Shown: positions 37,182-47,488 of the stretch, one piece after another
How the letters are laid out: every line of letters begins with the position of its first letter
Position numbering within the stretch: the first letter of the stretch is position 1
DNA from: Lyngbya confervoides BDU141951
GTDB lineage: Bacteria > Cyanobacteriota > Cyanobacteriia > Thermosynechococcales > Thermosynechococcaceae
DNA: 60,852 nucleotides
Assembly: GCF_000817775.3 (NCBI RefSeq)
Contig: NZ_JTHE03000034.1
Location: 1-60,852 of the forward strand
Direction of reading: 5' to 3'
Notes under the pieces: generated by a model
Database searches by the model: none
The model's input: the letters and a program-made list of their open reading frames with translations, nothing else
What the model was told of the DNA's origin: nothing
Program-made: the position numbers and the translations under genes

Positions 37182-37829
37182 GTGGGCGTGTCCTCTAATC
37201 CAGAAAAACAGGCTGAGCCAGTGGGGAATGGATTGAATCCAGAAAATTCCTACTACGACATCCTGGGAGTTTCAACCCAAGCAACTCAGGAGCAAATTCG
37301 TTCGGCCTATCGGCGCAAGAGCAAACAGTACCATCCTGATACCACCCCCTTGGACCCCCGTGAGGCTGCGGTAAAATTTCAGGTGCTCAACCAGGCCTAC
37401 GATCATCTGCGAGATCAAAAAAAGCGGATGCTCTACGATCTGAATCTACAGGCTGCAGCTTCTCCAAATCCCCCTCCTAGCCGATCCCAGGACCCCCCAC
37501 CGCGCACGGGATCTAATTCTGCCTTCCTAGAGGCCCGCGATCGCCCCCTCTCCCCAGGTGAAATTTTTGCCCTCTTCATTCTTGGACTGACCTTTGTGGG
37601 CTGTCTGCTATTAGCCATTGTGGTGGGAATTTCTCGGGGGGAGGTCCTGATTCAGGCGCTGCCCCAGGAGGCTGCGAAAAAACCGCAGGTCACTGCTCAA
37701 CAGATCACGGTTCCTCTGCCCGACAGTCAACCTCGATCCCCGACTCAAGCCCAGAGCCAGTTTTCTACCCGCCCGGCTCCTCACCTTTTACATCCCTTAA
37801 ACCTGCAGCGATCTTCGGCTTCCGGTTAG
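37182..37829 (+). CDS. Membrane-anchored J-domain protein
   Basis: The 215-residue protein has a J domain at about residues 22-88 (YYDILGVSTQATQEQIRSAY), with the HPD tripeptide in SKQYHPDTTP that stimulates DnaK ATPase. A Pro/Ser linker follows, then one membrane helix at about 127-150 (ALFILGLTFVGCLLLAIVVG) and a Pro/Gln-rich tail. The G/F and zinc domains of true DnaJ are absent, so it is a class C co-chaperone that recruits DnaK to a membrane. The start is a GTG at 37182. A DUF3143 gene follows after 36 bases. Confidence 0.88.
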   Translation: MGVSSNPEKQAEPVGNGLNPENSYYDILGVSTQATQEQIRSAYRRKSKQYHPDTTPLDPREAAVKFQVLNQAYDHLRDQKKRMLYDLNLQAAASPNPPPSRSQDPPPRTGSNSAFLEARDRPLSPGEIFALFILGLTFVGCLLLAIVVGISRGEVLIQALPQEAAKKPQVTAQQITVPLPDSQPRSPTQAQSQFSTRPAPHLLHPLNLQRSSASG

Positions 37830-37865
37830 GTTTCCTTATCGACTCGATTTGCAACACCGCCTCCC

Positions 37866-38144
37866 ATGACTCCTACGCTCCCATCATCCGATACGCCCTT
37901 ATATAACCATCCGCTTCCTGCCATTGAACTGTGGCTGTCCGATCATGGATGCAGTCAAGATCGTCAGCTTCCCCATCTCTGGCACCTGGAGCACCCACAA
38001 TGGCGGGCAGAGCTGAATTTAGATATCGAAGATCTCACTGTGGTTTATTACCTTAAGCAAGATCCCGACCATCCCATCAAGCGAACCTTTAAATATTCGC
38101 TGAGCCGTCAGGATCTCGATGCCGCAATTTTCATGGGGCCTTAG
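37866..38144 (+). CDS. DUF3143 family protein
   Basis: This 92-residue soluble protein has the DUF3143 pattern: LYNHPLPAIELWLSDHGC near the start, WHLEHPQWRAELNLDIEDL in the middle, and YYLKQD and FKYSLSRQDLDAAIFMGP at the end. The family is confined mainly to cyanobacteria and has no known activity. It lies directly downstream of the J-domain gene, which suggests the two are expressed together and perhaps act on the same client. The start is ATG 37866. Confidence 0.85.
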   Translation: MTPTLPSSDTPLYNHPLPAIELWLSDHGCSQDRQLPHLWHLEHPQWRAELNLDIEDLTVVYYLKQDPDHPIKRTFKYSLSRQDLDAAIFMGP

Positions 38145-38192
38145 CGAGGTCAGACCCCCGTCTTGTCCCTCCGTCCTCCCTAAAAATTGCCC

Positions 38193-38942
38193 CTAAAGCT
38201 TGCCAAACCGCCGTTGTCGCTGCTGATAGGACACCAGAGCACGGTGAAACTCCTGCCGATTAAAATCTGGCCAAAGAGTATTGGTCACGTACAGTTCCGC
38301 GTAGGCCATTTGCCAGAGCAAGAAATTGCTAACTCGCATTTCTCCGCTGGTGCGAATGAGTAAATCTGGATCTCCAATACCTGCTGTATACAGGTACTGC
38401 TCAAAGATAGATTCATCAATCTCCTCTGCTGCCAGGCGACCTGCCTTGACAGCCTGAGCAATCGCCCGGCAGGCCTGAACAATTTCTGTTCGTCCACCGT
38501 AGTTGGTTGCCACCACAAACTGAATGTCCCGATTCATTTGAGTGGCTTCCATGGCCCGATTAATCTCGCGCTGCAGCGTATCGGGCAGAGCCTGCAAATC
38601 TCCAACAAACCGAATTTGGACCCCCTCCTCCACCATCTCCTGAAGTTCTCGCCGCAACACCCGCTCAAACAGCGTCATCAAAAATTCCACCTCGGGCATG
38701 GGGCGTCGCCAGTTTTCGGTGGAGAACGCATAGGCCGTTAAGGCCCCGATTCCCCAGTCTTTACAGCAGCGCAGCAGGGCCTTGAGCGCATCCACCCCGC
38801 GTCGATGGCCGATAAAGCGGGGCAACCCCTGTTGCTGTGCCCAGCGACCATTTCCATCCATAATCACGGCCACATGTCGCGGCAGCTTTTGAACCTCAAG
38901 GTCTACGGGCAGCTTATCCAGGGCAGTAGAATTCACAGTCAT
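38193..38942 (-). CDS. uppS: Isoprenyl transferase (undecaprenyl diphosphate synthase type)
   Basis: This 249-residue cis-prenyltransferase extends farnesyl diphosphate with isopentenyl units to make the lipid carrier for cell-wall synthesis. Motifs are [12 protein letters not shown] with the catalytic Asp, [19 protein letters not shown], and [19 protein letters not shown] with YAELYV. The length is standard. Its ATG overlaps the stop codon of cdaA (ATGA), so translation is coupled. It ends the lysA-cdaA-uppS run. Confidence 0.94.
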   Translation of the reverse strand: MTVNSTALDKLPVDLEVQKLPRHVAVIMDGNGRWAQQQGLPRFIGHRRGVDALKALLRCCKDWGIGALTAYAFSTENWRRPMPEVEFLMTLFERVLRRELQEMVEEGVQIRFVGDLQALPDTLQREINRAMEATQMNRDIQFVVATNYGGRTEIVQACRAIAQAVKAGRLAAEEIDESIFEQYLYTAGIGDPDLLIRTSGEMRVSNFLLWQMAYAELYVTNTLWPDFNRQEFHRALVSYQQRQRRFGKL

Positions 38943-39856
38943 GTTTTTTTCCGGAAACCAGACAGGTTGAAAAGATGTTGAACCAGGGACACACTTTGAC
39001 TATGGAGGGACTTAAAGATGGAACTAAATCCTGGAGTCACCACATCTCGCTCTAGCGTAGAGGTGAGACGAGAAGACAAGAGTTCTTTCAACTTGCTGCT
39101 GGTTAGAGGGCGCTGGAGGTTCCCCTTCTCAGCCAGAGAAATTGAACCTGTTTCTTCTGAAACAACGATGCAAACGCATTGATCAACTCGTTCTGTGATC
39201 CCCATGGCGGCTCGATGGCGCGTACCAAGCTGCCGTGAGGCATCAAGGCGGTCAGATATGGGTAGGATAACACCCGCTGCGGCAATGCGATCGCCCCGGA
39301 TCAACAGTGCCCCGTCATGGAGCAAGGTCGTGGTTTGAAAAATGGTTTGAATCAGTTCCTTGGACAATTCCGCATTCAGCTTAACGCCGGGAACAGAAAA
39401 ATCACGCTCATTCATGGGCGTTGGGGAAGTCTCAAGGATGAGGAGAGCACCGGTACGATTTTGGGAGAGTTCTTTGACCGCTTCGACCACCTTGTCCACA
39501 GGGCTTTGGGACTCTTGCAAACTATAGGCCTTGGGCTTGAACAGCTGAAACAGTTCACCGCGACCGAGCTGCTCTAAAAATCGACGGGCTTCAGATTGGA
39601 GAATGACCGCCATGGCAACGGCTGACCCAGTAACCAGGTTAGAGAGCAGAAAAAACAGAAGATCTAATCCTAACCGCTCACTAGCCTTTGCCGCCAGCAT
39701 CAGCAGGATAAACCCTCGGACCATCCAGAGGGTGCGCCGCTCCGCGATCACCAACAGGACCATGTAGGTCAGGGCAAGGACTAGGCCAATGTCTAAAAAC
39801 AGAAGCAATGACTGATTTGCGATCAAGTCACTCACCCATTGCTGTAGCCCTTCCAT
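38939..39856 (-). CDS. cdaA: Diadenylate cyclase, CdaA type
   Basis: This 305-residue membrane enzyme makes c-di-AMP from two ATP. Three membrane helices occupy about residues 15-85. The DAC domain follows, with [19 protein letters not shown] supplying DGA, and [12 protein letters not shown] supplying the RHR motif. In cyanobacteria c-di-AMP affects ion balance, night survival and carbon storage. The gene lies 52 bases downstream of lysA and overlaps uppS by four bases, linking second-messenger synthesis to wall-precursor genes. The start is ATG 39856. Confidence 0.92.
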   Translation of the reverse strand: MEGLQQWVSDLIANQSLLLFLDIGLVLALTYMVLLVIAERRTLWMVRGFILLMLAAKASERLGLDLLFFLLSNLVTGSAVAMAVILQSEARRFLEQLGRGELFQLFKPKAYSLQESQSPVDKVVEAVKELSQNRTGALLILETSPTPMNERDFSVPGVKLNAELSKELIQTIFQTTTLLHDGALLIRGDRIAAAGVILPISDRLDASRQLGTRHRAAMGITERVDQCVCIVVSEETGSISLAEKGNLQRPLTSSKLKELLSSRLTSTLERDVVTPGFSSIFKSLHSQSVSLVQHLFNLSGFRKKT

Positions 39857-39908
39857 TGAGACGGTCTTACCCTAAGCTATTCGTTGCGATTGCCAAACGA
39901 CCAAAAGG

Positions 39909-41345
39909 TCAGTGTGTCTGTAGACGTGCGGGAACACAATCCTGACGGAGCAGATCCTGGTAAGTTTCGCGCCGTAAAATCAAGTTCGCTTGCCCCTCTC
40001 GGACCATGACCGCTGCGGGACGCGGAATGCGATTGTAATTTGAAGACATACTGTAGTTGTACGCCCCTGTTGAGAGAACCACGAGGTGATCCCCCACCTC
40101 ACACACTGGGATTTTGGCGTCCTTGACTAGGATATCGCCCGATTCACAATGTTTGCCAGCAATTGTCGCCACTTCCGAGATTGGCGCAGACATGCGGTTA
40201 GCTAGGACCAAGCTATAGAGAGATTGATACGTTATGGGGCGAGGATTGTCGGACATGCCTCCATCTACGGCAAGATAGGTCCGAATGTCTGGTACCACCT
40301 TTCGCGATCCAATGGTGTAGGCGGTCACGCAGGCAGGGCCAATCAGCGATCGCCCAGGTTCGCACAGCAGCTTCGGATAATCGAGATGCCAGGTTTGACA
40401 AGCGGCCACAATGCCCTCGCAGACCACTTTGGACCAGTCCTCAATACTGGGGGGATCATCGGATTCCGTATAGCGAATCCCCAATCCGCCCCCCACATTT
40501 AGCTCCTGCATGGGGAGCCCCATCTGAGCAGCCTTGACGAACCACTCCACTAGCACATCGGTGAGATCTCGGTGGGGCGCAACCTCAAAAATCTGGGATC
40601 CAATGTGGGCATGGACGCCGATCCATTCAATCTCCGGGTGCGCTGCGGCAAAGGCTAACACCTCAGGCATCTGATTGGGGTCGAAACCAAACTTGCTGTC
40701 CAGGTGCCCGGTGCGAATATATTCATGGGTGTGGCATTCAATGCCTGGCGTCAGGCGAAGCATGACCCGGGGCGATCCCTGGATCAGGGCAACGCCCGCT
40801 GGCAGTTCGTGGGGATCGATCAGAGGCGTATGACGGCGTTGAGCCACCAGATCAACGAGCAAGTTTAGCTCATACCAGTTATCTGCAATGATGGTGCAGC
40901 CCGCAGCAATGGCCAGGGCCAGCTCCTCACGCCCCTTGTTATTCCCATGCACATAAATACGCTGAGCTGGCATGCCCGCCGCTAGGGCAGTATAGAGTTC
41001 TCCCCCCGAAACAACATCAATCCCAACGGATTCATCGGCAACCAGGGCACAAACGGCCAAACAGTTCCAGGCCTTGGAGGCATAAAGGACCAGGGACTCT
41101 CCAGGATAGTGGCGCGCAAAGGCCTGCCGATACTGCTGACAAGCCACTCGGACCGTTTGCTCATCTAATATATAGAGTGGTGAGCCAAATTGCTGCACCA
41201 GTTGGGTCACGTCGCATCCTCCGATCTCAAGATGATCTTGATCGTTCACGCGAGCCGTGAGGGGTAGAAGCTGCTGGTTGGGCGATCGCAGATCAACCGA
41301 TAGATCATCAAAAGGCGCAACTGTGAGATCTTGAGAAGACACCAT
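39909..41345 (-). CDS. lysA: Diaminopimelate decarboxylase
   Basis: This 478-residue fold-type III PLP enzyme converts meso-diaminopimelate to lysine. The PLP lysine is in VLYASKAWN, and other motifs are HIGSQI, a GGGLGI phosphate-binding loop, CEPGRSLIG and KHCESGD. The N-terminal extension of about 40 residues is usual in cyanobacterial members. It is the first gene of a minus-strand run with cdaA and uppS. The start is ATG 41345, which is divergent from rimI. Confidence 0.94.
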   Translation of the reverse strand: MVSSQDLTVAPFDDLSVDLRSPNQQLLPLTARVNDQDHLEIGGCDVTQLVQQFGSPLYILDEQTVRVACQQYRQAFARHYPGESLVLYASKAWNCLAVCALVADESVGIDVVSGGELYTALAAGMPAQRIYVHGNNKGREELALAIAAGCTIIADNWYELNLLVDLVAQRRHTPLIDPHELPAGVALIQGSPRVMLRLTPGIECHTHEYIRTGHLDSKFGFDPNQMPEVLAFAAAHPEIEWIGVHAHIGSQIFEVAPHRDLTDVLVEWFVKAAQMGLPMQELNVGGGLGIRYTESDDPPSIEDWSKVVCEGIVAACQTWHLDYPKLLCEPGRSLIGPACVTAYTIGSRKVVPDIRTYLAVDGGMSDNPRPITYQSLYSLVLANRMSAPISEVATIAGKHCESGDILVKDAKIPVCEVGDHLVVLSTGAYNYSMSSNYNRIPRPAAVMVREGQANLILRRETYQDLLRQDCVPARLQTH

Positions 41346-41434
41346 GGGAAAAAGCTGTGTTTAACTTAACTAGTCTACAGTTTGGCGGCCTTTTCATGTT
41401 AAGAGAATCTGGGTCTCCTCACCTCCATTGCGCC

Positions 41435-42019
41435 ATGACTTCAACGCTGCACATCCTGGCTTTGCCGCGGGAGTTCGCCGCCGCCGCCGCCGATCTTGAC
41501 CGTCAGACCCTGGGAGGATTTTGGACCTTAGGGGCCTATCAACAGGAGATGCAGCGATCCAGTGCGGTGCTGTTGGGATTAGTCGCGCCCCTGAGCGCCC
41601 CGCTGAGCAAGACGGTGCCGCGCGCGGGTCACTTCGGGCTATTGGGCATGGTCTGCGGGTGGCACATTCTCGATGAAGTTCACCTGACGATGCTGGCAGT
41701 TCATCCCGATTATCGGACCTTAGGCTGGGGTGGGGGCCTGCTCAACCGACTGCTGTACCACACCAGTCAGCGGCAAGGCACGCGCGCAACCCTGGAGGTC
41801 AGATCCAGTAATCAAGCCGCCATTGGGCTCTACGAGCAATACGGATTTAAGGCCGTGGGTGAGCGCCCGCACTACTACCCAGACGGGGAAAGCGCCTCCA
41901 TTTTCTGGCTCTCAGGGTTGCATACCCCAGCCCGTCGACAGGTCCTCACGGATCGGTGGCGCAATCTGCAATCACGGGTGGCGCGTGAACAGCACCGCCT
42001 TCTCACCTATGTGGACTGA
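41435..42019 (+). CDS. rimI: GNAT N-acetyltransferase, RimI type
   Basis: This protein of about 194 residues has the GNAT core: VHLTMLAVHPDYRTLGWGGGLL supplies the acetyl-CoA loop (Q/RxxGxG/A type), followed by ATLEVRSSNQAAIGLYEQYGF and VGERPHYYPDGE, typical of RimI. RimI acetylates the N-terminal alanine of ribosomal protein S18 and perhaps other proteins. The start is uncertain: ATG 41435 best fits the family, and ATG 41396 or GTG 41357 would extend it. The last codons lie within a 15-bp tandem repeat that includes the stop. Confidence 0.85.
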   Translation: MTSTLHILALPREFAAAAADLDRQTLGGFWTLGAYQQEMQRSSAVLLGLVAPLSAPLSKTVPRAGHFGLLGMVCGWHILDEVHLTMLAVHPDYRTLGWGGGLLNRLLYHTSQRQGTRATLEVRSSNQAAIGLYEQYGFKAVGERPHYYPDGESASIFWLSGLHTPARRQVLTDRWRNLQSRVAREQHRLLTYVD

Positions 42020-42066
42020 ACCTATGTGAACCGAACCTATGGGGACCAAACCTATGGGGACTGAGG
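42007..42066. repeat. 15-bp imperfect tandem repeat, four copies, across the rimI stop
   Basis: Four units of 15 bp starting CTATG (42007, 42022, 42037, 42052) run head to tail with a few differences each. The unit length is a multiple of three. The rimI stop codon TGA at 42017-42019 lies in the first unit. Confidence 0.9.
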
Positions 42067-42305
42067 CAGCGCCCAAGGTGGCGGTGGATGTGGAATACCG
42101 ATCCATGCGCGATCCCCCCATCCCCTAGGGAAGTCTTTACAATGAGTCAAGAGAGGTGGGCTAGGGGTGCAGAGATAAAAATTTGTTTTTGTGCTCATTT
42201 TTACGAAAAACGTCCAGAAGCCTCCCGCCAAAGCGCCCAATTTTAGCGAGTTTCTCTATGTTAAGATTGGGTTTACCACAAAGGACCAGGTAGTGGGAAA
42301 TTGCC

Positions 42306-44789
42306 ATGTTTGAACGCTTCACAGAAAAAGCCATTAAGGTCATCATGTTGGCCCAAGAAGAAGCCCGACGGCTAGGTCACAACTTTGTTGGAACCGAGCA
42401 AATTCTGTTGGGCCTGATCGGGGAAGGAACGGGCGTCGCTGCCAAGGTCTTAAAATCCATGGGGGTTAACCTCAAAGACGCTCGCGTCGAAGTGGAGAAG
42501 ATTATCGGACGCGGCTCTGGTTTTGTTGCGGTTGAGATTCCCTTTACGCCCCGGGCAAAGCGGGTCCTAGAACTATCCCTAGAAGAGGCGCGCCAGCTGG
42601 GTCACAATTACATTGGGACTGAGCATTTGCTGCTGGGCTTAATTCGTGAGGGCGAAGGGGTCGCAGCTCGTGTTTTAGAAAATCTGGGGGTTGACCTGGC
42701 CAAGGTTCGCACGCAGGTGATTCGCATGCTGGGTGAAACCGCAGAGGTTTCCACTGGAGGCAGCCAAGGACGCACCAAGACCCCGACCTTGGATGAGTTT
42801 GGATCGAATCTGACCCAGATGGCCACCGATGGCAAGCTCGATCCTGTGGTGGGGCGGAAGAAAGAAATTGAGCGGGTGATTCAGATCCTAGGACGGCGCA
42901 CCAAAAATAACCCGGTGTTAATCGGTGAGCCAGGGGTTGGAAAAACGGCGATCGCTGAAGGCTTGGCTCAGCGCATTGCCACCAGCGATGTCCCAGATAT
43001 TCTTCAAGATAAACGCGTGGTGACGCTGGATATCGGATTACTCGTGGCCGGAACCAAGTACCGGGGCGAGTTTGAGGAGCGTCTAAAGAAAATCATGGAC
43101 GAAATTCGGCAGGCCTCCAACGTCATCCTCGTCATTGACGAGGTGCATACCCTGATTGGGGCAGGGGCGGCAGAAGGCGCCATTGATGCAGCCAATATCC
43201 TCAAGCCAGCCCTGGCGCGGGGAGAGCTTCAGTGCATTGGCGCGACCACCCTGGACGAATATCGCAAGCACATTGAGCGAGACGCCGCCCTGGAGCGTCG
43301 GTTTCAGCCGGTCACCGTGGGTGAGCCCTCTGTGGGTGAAACCATTGAAATTCTCTACGGGTTACGAGAGCGCTACGAAACCCACCACAAGCTCAAAATT
43401 ACCGATGAAGCCCTGGAGGCGGCCGCCAAGCTAGCCGATCGCTATATTTCCGATCGCTATCTACCCGACAAGGCGATTGACCTCATTGACGAAGCCGGTT
43501 CACGGGTGCGGCTCCTCAACTCTCAGCTTCCCCCGGCTGCCAAGGAGTTGGACAAGCAGCTGCGGCAAATCCTCAAGGACAAAGATGAGGCGGTGCGATC
43601 CCAGGACTTTGACAAAGCAGGGGAACTCCGCGATCGCGAAATGGATATCAAAGGGCAAATTCGTGAGATTGCCCAGTCCAAGCGCGGTGATTCCCAGGAC
43701 GCCGACATTTCACCGAACGTCACCGAAGAAGATATTGCCAGCATTGTGGCTTCCTGGACCGGCGTACCAGTGAGTAAGCTCACCGAATCTGAATCCGAGA
43801 AGCTATTGCACATGGAGGACACGCTCCACCAGCGGCTGATTGGTCAAGATGAGGCGGTAAAAGCCATTTCTCGGGCCATTCGTCGCGCTAGAGTGGGGCT
43901 TAAAAATCCCAATCGGCCCATCGCCAGCTTTATTTTCTCCGGTCCCACCGGGGTGGGCAAAACCGAGTTAACCAAGGCGTTGGCCACCTACTTCTTCGGT
44001 TCTGAGGAGGCGATGATTCGCCTCGACATGTCAGAGTATATGGAGCGCCATACGGTCTCCAAGCTCATTGGTTCGCCCCCCGGCTATGTAGGCTACAGCG
44101 AAGGGGGACAGCTTACGGAGGCGGTGCGGCGGCGTCCCTATACAGTGGTGCTGTTTGACGAAATTGAAAAGGCTCACCCGGATGTCTTTAACTTGCTGCT
44201 GCAAATTTTAGAAGATGGGCGGTTAACCGATTCTAAGGGTCGGACGGTGGACTTTAAAAACACGCTCCTAATCATGACTTCGAACATTGGATCGAAGGTC
44301 ATTGAAAAGGGTGGCGGCGGTCTGGGCTTTGATTTTTCTGGGGAAAGTGAAGCCGATTCTCAGTACAATCGGATTCGCTCCCTGGTGAACGAAGAGCTCA
44401 AGCAGTATTTCCGTCCAGAGTTTCTCAACCGCTTAGATGAGATTATTGTCTTCCGTCAGCTGACGAAGGATGAGGTGAAGGAAATTTCGGATCTGCTGCT
44501 GAAGGAAGTCTTTACGCGCCTGTTGGAAAAAGATATCCAGCTCACCGTAACCGATCGTTTCAAGGATCGCCTGGTTGAGGAAGGATATAATCCCAGCTAT
44601 GGGGCCCGTCCATTGCGTCGCGCCATTATGCGGCTGCTGGAGGACAGCCTTGCAGAGGAAATTCTCTCAGGCAAAGTTCAAGAAGGCGATGCCATTCAGG
44701 TGGACGTGGACAGCGAGGGTCAAGTCGTCGTGATCCCAGGCGAGAAACAGCAAGAGGCACTTCCCCAAACCGTAGAGGCTTCTTCCTAG
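42306..44789 (+). CDS. clpC: ATP-dependent Clp protease ATP-binding subunit ClpC
   Basis: This 827-residue AAA+ unfoldase feeds substrates to the ClpP/ClpR peptidase and acts as a chaperone. It has a double Clp N-domain, D1 with GEPGVGKTA (Lys213) and [12 protein letters not shown], a UVR coiled-coil segment ([15 protein letters not shown]), and D2 with GPTGVGKTE and [13 protein letters not shown]. The C-terminal region has the arginine-rich [11 protein letters not shown]. ClpC is essential in several cyanobacteria. The start is ATG 42306 and a strong terminator follows the stop. Confidence 0.97.
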   Translation: MFERFTEKAIKVIMLAQEEARRLGHNFVGTEQILLGLIGEGTGVAAKVLKSMGVNLKDARVEVEKIIGRGSGFVAVEIPFTPRAKRVLELSLEEARQLGHNYIGTEHLLLGLIREGEGVAARVLENLGVDLAKVRTQVIRMLGETAEVSTGGSQGRTKTPTLDEFGSNLTQMATDGKLDPVVGRKKEIERVIQILGRRTKNNPVLIGEPGVGKTAIAEGLAQRIATSDVPDILQDKRVVTLDIGLLVAGTKYRGEFEERLKKIMDEIRQASNVILVIDEVHTLIGAGAAEGAIDAANILKPALARGELQCIGATTLDEYRKHIERDAALERRFQPVTVGEPSVGETIEILYGLRERYETHHKLKITDEALEAAAKLADRYISDRYLPDKAIDLIDEAGSRVRLLNSQLPPAAKELDKQLRQILKDKDEAVRSQDFDKAGELRDREMDIKGQIREIAQSKRGDSQDADISPNVTEEDIASIVASWTGVPVSKLTESESEKLLHMEDTLHQRLIGQDEAVKAISRAIRRARVGLKNPNRPIASFIFSGPTGVGKTELTKALATYFFGSEEAMIRLDMSEYMERHTVSKLIGSPPGYVGYSEGGQLTEAVRRRPYTVVLFDEIEKAHPDVFNLLLQILEDGRLTDSKGRTVDFKNTLLIMTSNIGSKVIEKGGGGLGFDFSGESEADSQYNRIRSLVNEELKQYFRPEFLNRLDEIIVFRQLTKDEVKEISDLLLKEVFTRLLEKDIQLTVTDRFKDRLVEEGYNPSYGARPLRRAIMRLLEDSLAEEILSGKVQEGDAIQVDVDSEGQVVVIPGEKQQEALPQTVEASS

Positions 44790-44849
44790 GTCTCTTACAC
44801 CCATTCTCTGTTGGTCATGCTCCCTGGGTTGATTTAAGCCCGATGCATG

Positions 44850-44883
44850 AAAAAAGTTCCCCGAAATTTCGGGGAACTTTTTT
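44850..44883 (+). terminator. Rho-independent-type terminator after clpC
   Basis: A near-perfect inverted repeat with core AGTTCCCCGAAATTTCGG pairs a GTTCCCCGAAA arm with TTTCGGGGAAC, flanked by six A on the left and six T on the right. The symmetric A/T tracts let it work in both directions. It stands 60 bases after the clpC stop and would also end transcripts from the facing zinc-ribbon gene. Confidence 0.93.
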
Positions 44884-44965
44884 GCGAGAAGAAACAAAAT
44901 AAACGGGAATTAAGGGGAGGGTGAAGGTGCGAGAGGGCTCACGGTTTACTGGGCCATTGGGTTCC

Positions 44966-45157
44966 CTAGCGGTTTACCAGCGAAACCATCGAGAGACCTG
45001 GGGCATAGGATTCAATCACGCGACCAGTCTCATTACAGGTGATCAGTAGATAGTCACAGGTGCGGCATTGGGTGCGGATTAAGCTGGTATTTTTAACGCG
45101 GTCTCGGGTTGCATGACTGCCACAGTTTGGGCAGCGAACTTGAGTAACGTGATTCAT
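44966..45157 (-). CDS. Small zinc-ribbon protein, cyanobacteria-type
   Basis: The 63-residue protein has two CxxC pairs (VRCPNCGSH and TQCRTCDYL), which should bind one zinc ion, then a conserved TGRVIESYAPG end. Proteins of this kind are common in cyanobacteria and are often labelled as replication-restart PriA fragments, which is not supported because no helicase motif is present. ATG 45157 starts the conserved region; a longer frame to 45280 adds unrelated residues. The upstream gap (45158-45436) shows no gene. Confidence 0.8.
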   Translation of the reverse strand: MNHVTQVRCPNCGSHATRDRVKNTSLIRTQCRTCDYLLITCNETGRVIESYAPGLSMVSLVNR

Positions 45158-45436
45158 AAAAGATTTAGATGTAAAGGGGGAGTCAAGAAAATGGGAAGGT
45201 CTAGGCCCACAGACTAAACCGGGGCATTGGGGTTCCATGAAAATTTTGAAATCCAGGCTAAAGAATTTATTCGGGATCAAGCAATCTACATGATGGCGTA
45301 GATTTCTAAATTTCGCCTCAATCTTTAAGCTAAATTAAATATTTCTAGATGGAGATCAAAGAATTTTCACCTTTAATCCAGGAACTACAGCGTAATCGCA
45401 ACGGGGATCACTTTAGGGTATGGGCTCGATTTCCGG

Positions 45437-47317
45437 TTAGGGATGGAAGTAATCATAAATTTGCTGGGCCAGTTTGGGTCCAATGCCAGACACCTGGGCT
45501 AGTTGTTCAGGGCTGGCATCACGAAGGTAGTCGATAGATCGGAAGGTGGCTAGCAATTCCCGTTGACGGTGGTGGCCTAGCCCAGGAATTTCGTCAAGCC
45601 GCGATCGCCGCATCCGTTCCGATCGCTGCTGGCGGTGAAACGAAACGGCAAATCGATGAGCTTCGTCGCGCAGTCGCCGAATCAGCTGCACTCCAGGCTG
45701 TTCGGCCCTGGTTTCCAGGGGAAGGGAGGCCCCAGGCCGAAAGATCTCCTCTCGCTGCTTCGCCAAGCTCACCACCTGCAGCCTGTCCTGCAGATTCAGC
45801 TGATCGAGGGTAGACATCACCGCGGACAGTTGACCTTTGCCTCCATCAATCATGATCAAATCTGGCCAGTCGGCATCGCCTACCCTTGCCTTGGGATCAG
45901 CGCCACTGTAGTCTCGAAACCTGCGCCCAATCACCTCAGCCATACTGGCAAAGTCATCGGAGTGGCCAGGGCGGACCGCTGGATTTTTAATTTTGTAGCG
46001 GCGATACAGTTGCTTGGCCGGAACCCCATCCATAAAGACCACCCGCGAGGCCACGGCATCTGATCCTTGGATATGGGAGATGTCATAGCCCTCAATGCGA
46101 TGGGGCAGATGGGGTAAATGCAGCAAGTCTGCTAGATCCTGGAGCGCCTGCAGGTTGCGATCGCGCACGCGCTGCATTCGGGTCAACTCATGGATGGCGT
46201 TGCGCTCAACCATTTCCAGCAGTTCTGCCTTCCGCTGACGCTGGGGACAAATCAGGGTTACCTTTCGACCGCGACGATCGCTGAGGGCCCGGACCAAAAT
46301 GTCGGCGTCCGGCAGCGGTGTAGGCACCAGGATTTCCGCTGGAATCTCAACGGCCGCCGCACTGATATAGTGTTCTTCTAGAACCCGCTGCAGGATATCG
46401 CCCACCGATCCGGTTTGACTGTCTGCAATGTAGCCAAGGCGTCCCACCAGCCGTCCGGCGCGCACCTGAAAAAGCTGCACACAGGCCACATGGTCATCTG
46501 CAGCCAGGGCAATGGCATCGCGCGAGACAGTGTCATCGGGCAGGGCCACCTTTTGATCAGCCCCTAGCTTTTCTAACCCAGCAATTTGATCTCGAATCCG
46601 AGCCGCCACCTCAAACTGGAGCGCCGCAGCCGCAGCGTCCATCTGGGGCTGAAGGGTGTGAATGAGTTCCTGGGTTCTCCCCTGGAAAATCATGGCCACG
46701 CGCTGCATCACTTTGCGATAGTCCTGGGGAGAAATTAATCCCTGGCAGACCCCTGGACAGCGGCCAATATCGTAGTTGAGACAGGGGCGGTCCTTGAACA
46801 CCGGCTTGGGACGCTGGCGCAGGGGAAACAATCGCTTCACCAGCCGCAGGGTTTGACGGAGGGCATAGGTATCCACGTAGGGACCGTAATATTTATCTTG
46901 GGCCTGACCCAGGCGGCGTTTACGGGTAATAAAGATCCGGGGATAGTCCTCAGACCAGGTAATGCACAGATAGGGGTATTTCTTATCGTCCTTGAGCAAC
47001 ACGTTGAAGTGGGGCTGGTGCTGCTTGATCAGGTTTGCCTCAAGGGCCAAGGCCTCTGCTTCAGTGTCGGTGACAATAAACTCAATCTCCACAATCTGCC
47101 GCACCATCAGCTCAATGCGGGGAGGATGATCCTGGATCTGCCGAAAGTAGGAGCGCACCCGAGTCCGGAGCTTTTTGGATTTACCGATATAAAGAATGCA
47201 GTCCTGGGCATCCTTCATAAAATAAACGCCCGGCTCACTGGGAATTTCCTGAAGTCGAGCCTCTAGGCGATCAAGGGTTTTGAGGAGGGGGGGACGATCC
47301 ATTAAATTGGGAACCAT
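45437..47317 (-). CDS. uvrC: Excinuclease ABC subunit C
   Basis: This 626-residue nuclease makes both incisions in nucleotide excision repair with UvrB. The N-terminal GIY-YIG domain has [20 protein letters not shown] cysteine cluster follows ([13 protein letters not shown]), then a UVR motif near residue 220, the RNase H-like endonuclease domain with [10 protein letters not shown], and two helix-hairpin-helix motifs at the end (IPGLGHHRQ and [12 protein letters not shown]). Length and order are standard. The start is ATG 47317 or ATG 47302. Confidence 0.96.
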   Translation of the reverse strand: MVPNLMDRPPLLKTLDRLEARLQEIPSEPGVYFMKDAQDCILYIGKSKKLRTRVRSYFRQIQDHPPRIELMVRQIVEIEFIVTDTEAEALALEANLIKQHQPHFNVLLKDDKKYPYLCITWSEDYPRIFITRKRRLGQAQDKYYGPYVDTYALRQTLRLVKRLFPLRQRPKPVFKDRPCLNYDIGRCPGVCQGLISPQDYRKVMQRVAMIFQGRTQELIHTLQPQMDAAAAALQFEVAARIRDQIAGLEKLGADQKVALPDDTVSRDAIALAADDHVACVQLFQVRAGRLVGRLGYIADSQTGSVGDILQRVLEEHYISAAAVEIPAEILVPTPLPDADILVRALSDRRGRKVTLICPQRQRKAELLEMVERNAIHELTRMQRVRDRNLQALQDLADLLHLPHLPHRIEGYDISHIQGSDAVASRVVFMDGVPAKQLYRRYKIKNPAVRPGHSDDFASMAEVIGRRFRDYSGADPKARVGDADWPDLIMIDGGKGQLSAVMSTLDQLNLQDRLQVVSLAKQREEIFRPGASLPLETRAEQPGVQLIRRLRDEAHRFAVSFHRQQRSERMRRSRLDEIPGLGHHRQRELLATFRSIDYLRDASPEQLAQVSGIGPKLAQQIYDYFHP

Positions 47318-47488
47318 GCCAAGGCAACTTTAAACAAGCGACGGGTTGATCAAGGCACCCCCTGGGGATAGCCCTCTAGCAGGTTGCCTTAAGGCAGGGA
47401 CCAGGGTTGGGTGATGGCGATCGCCAGATCTGCGGCGGCGGCGCGCTACAATCGCTAACATTGTCAGAAGTGCTACCTCTAGATCTCT

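Noticed and set aside
44966-45157. PriA helicase fragment
   Set aside because: The protein is a complete small zinc ribbon with no helicase motif.
45349-45537. 62-codon plus-strand frame
   Set aside because: Its second half lies antisense to the uvrC 3' end and it has no recognisable domain.
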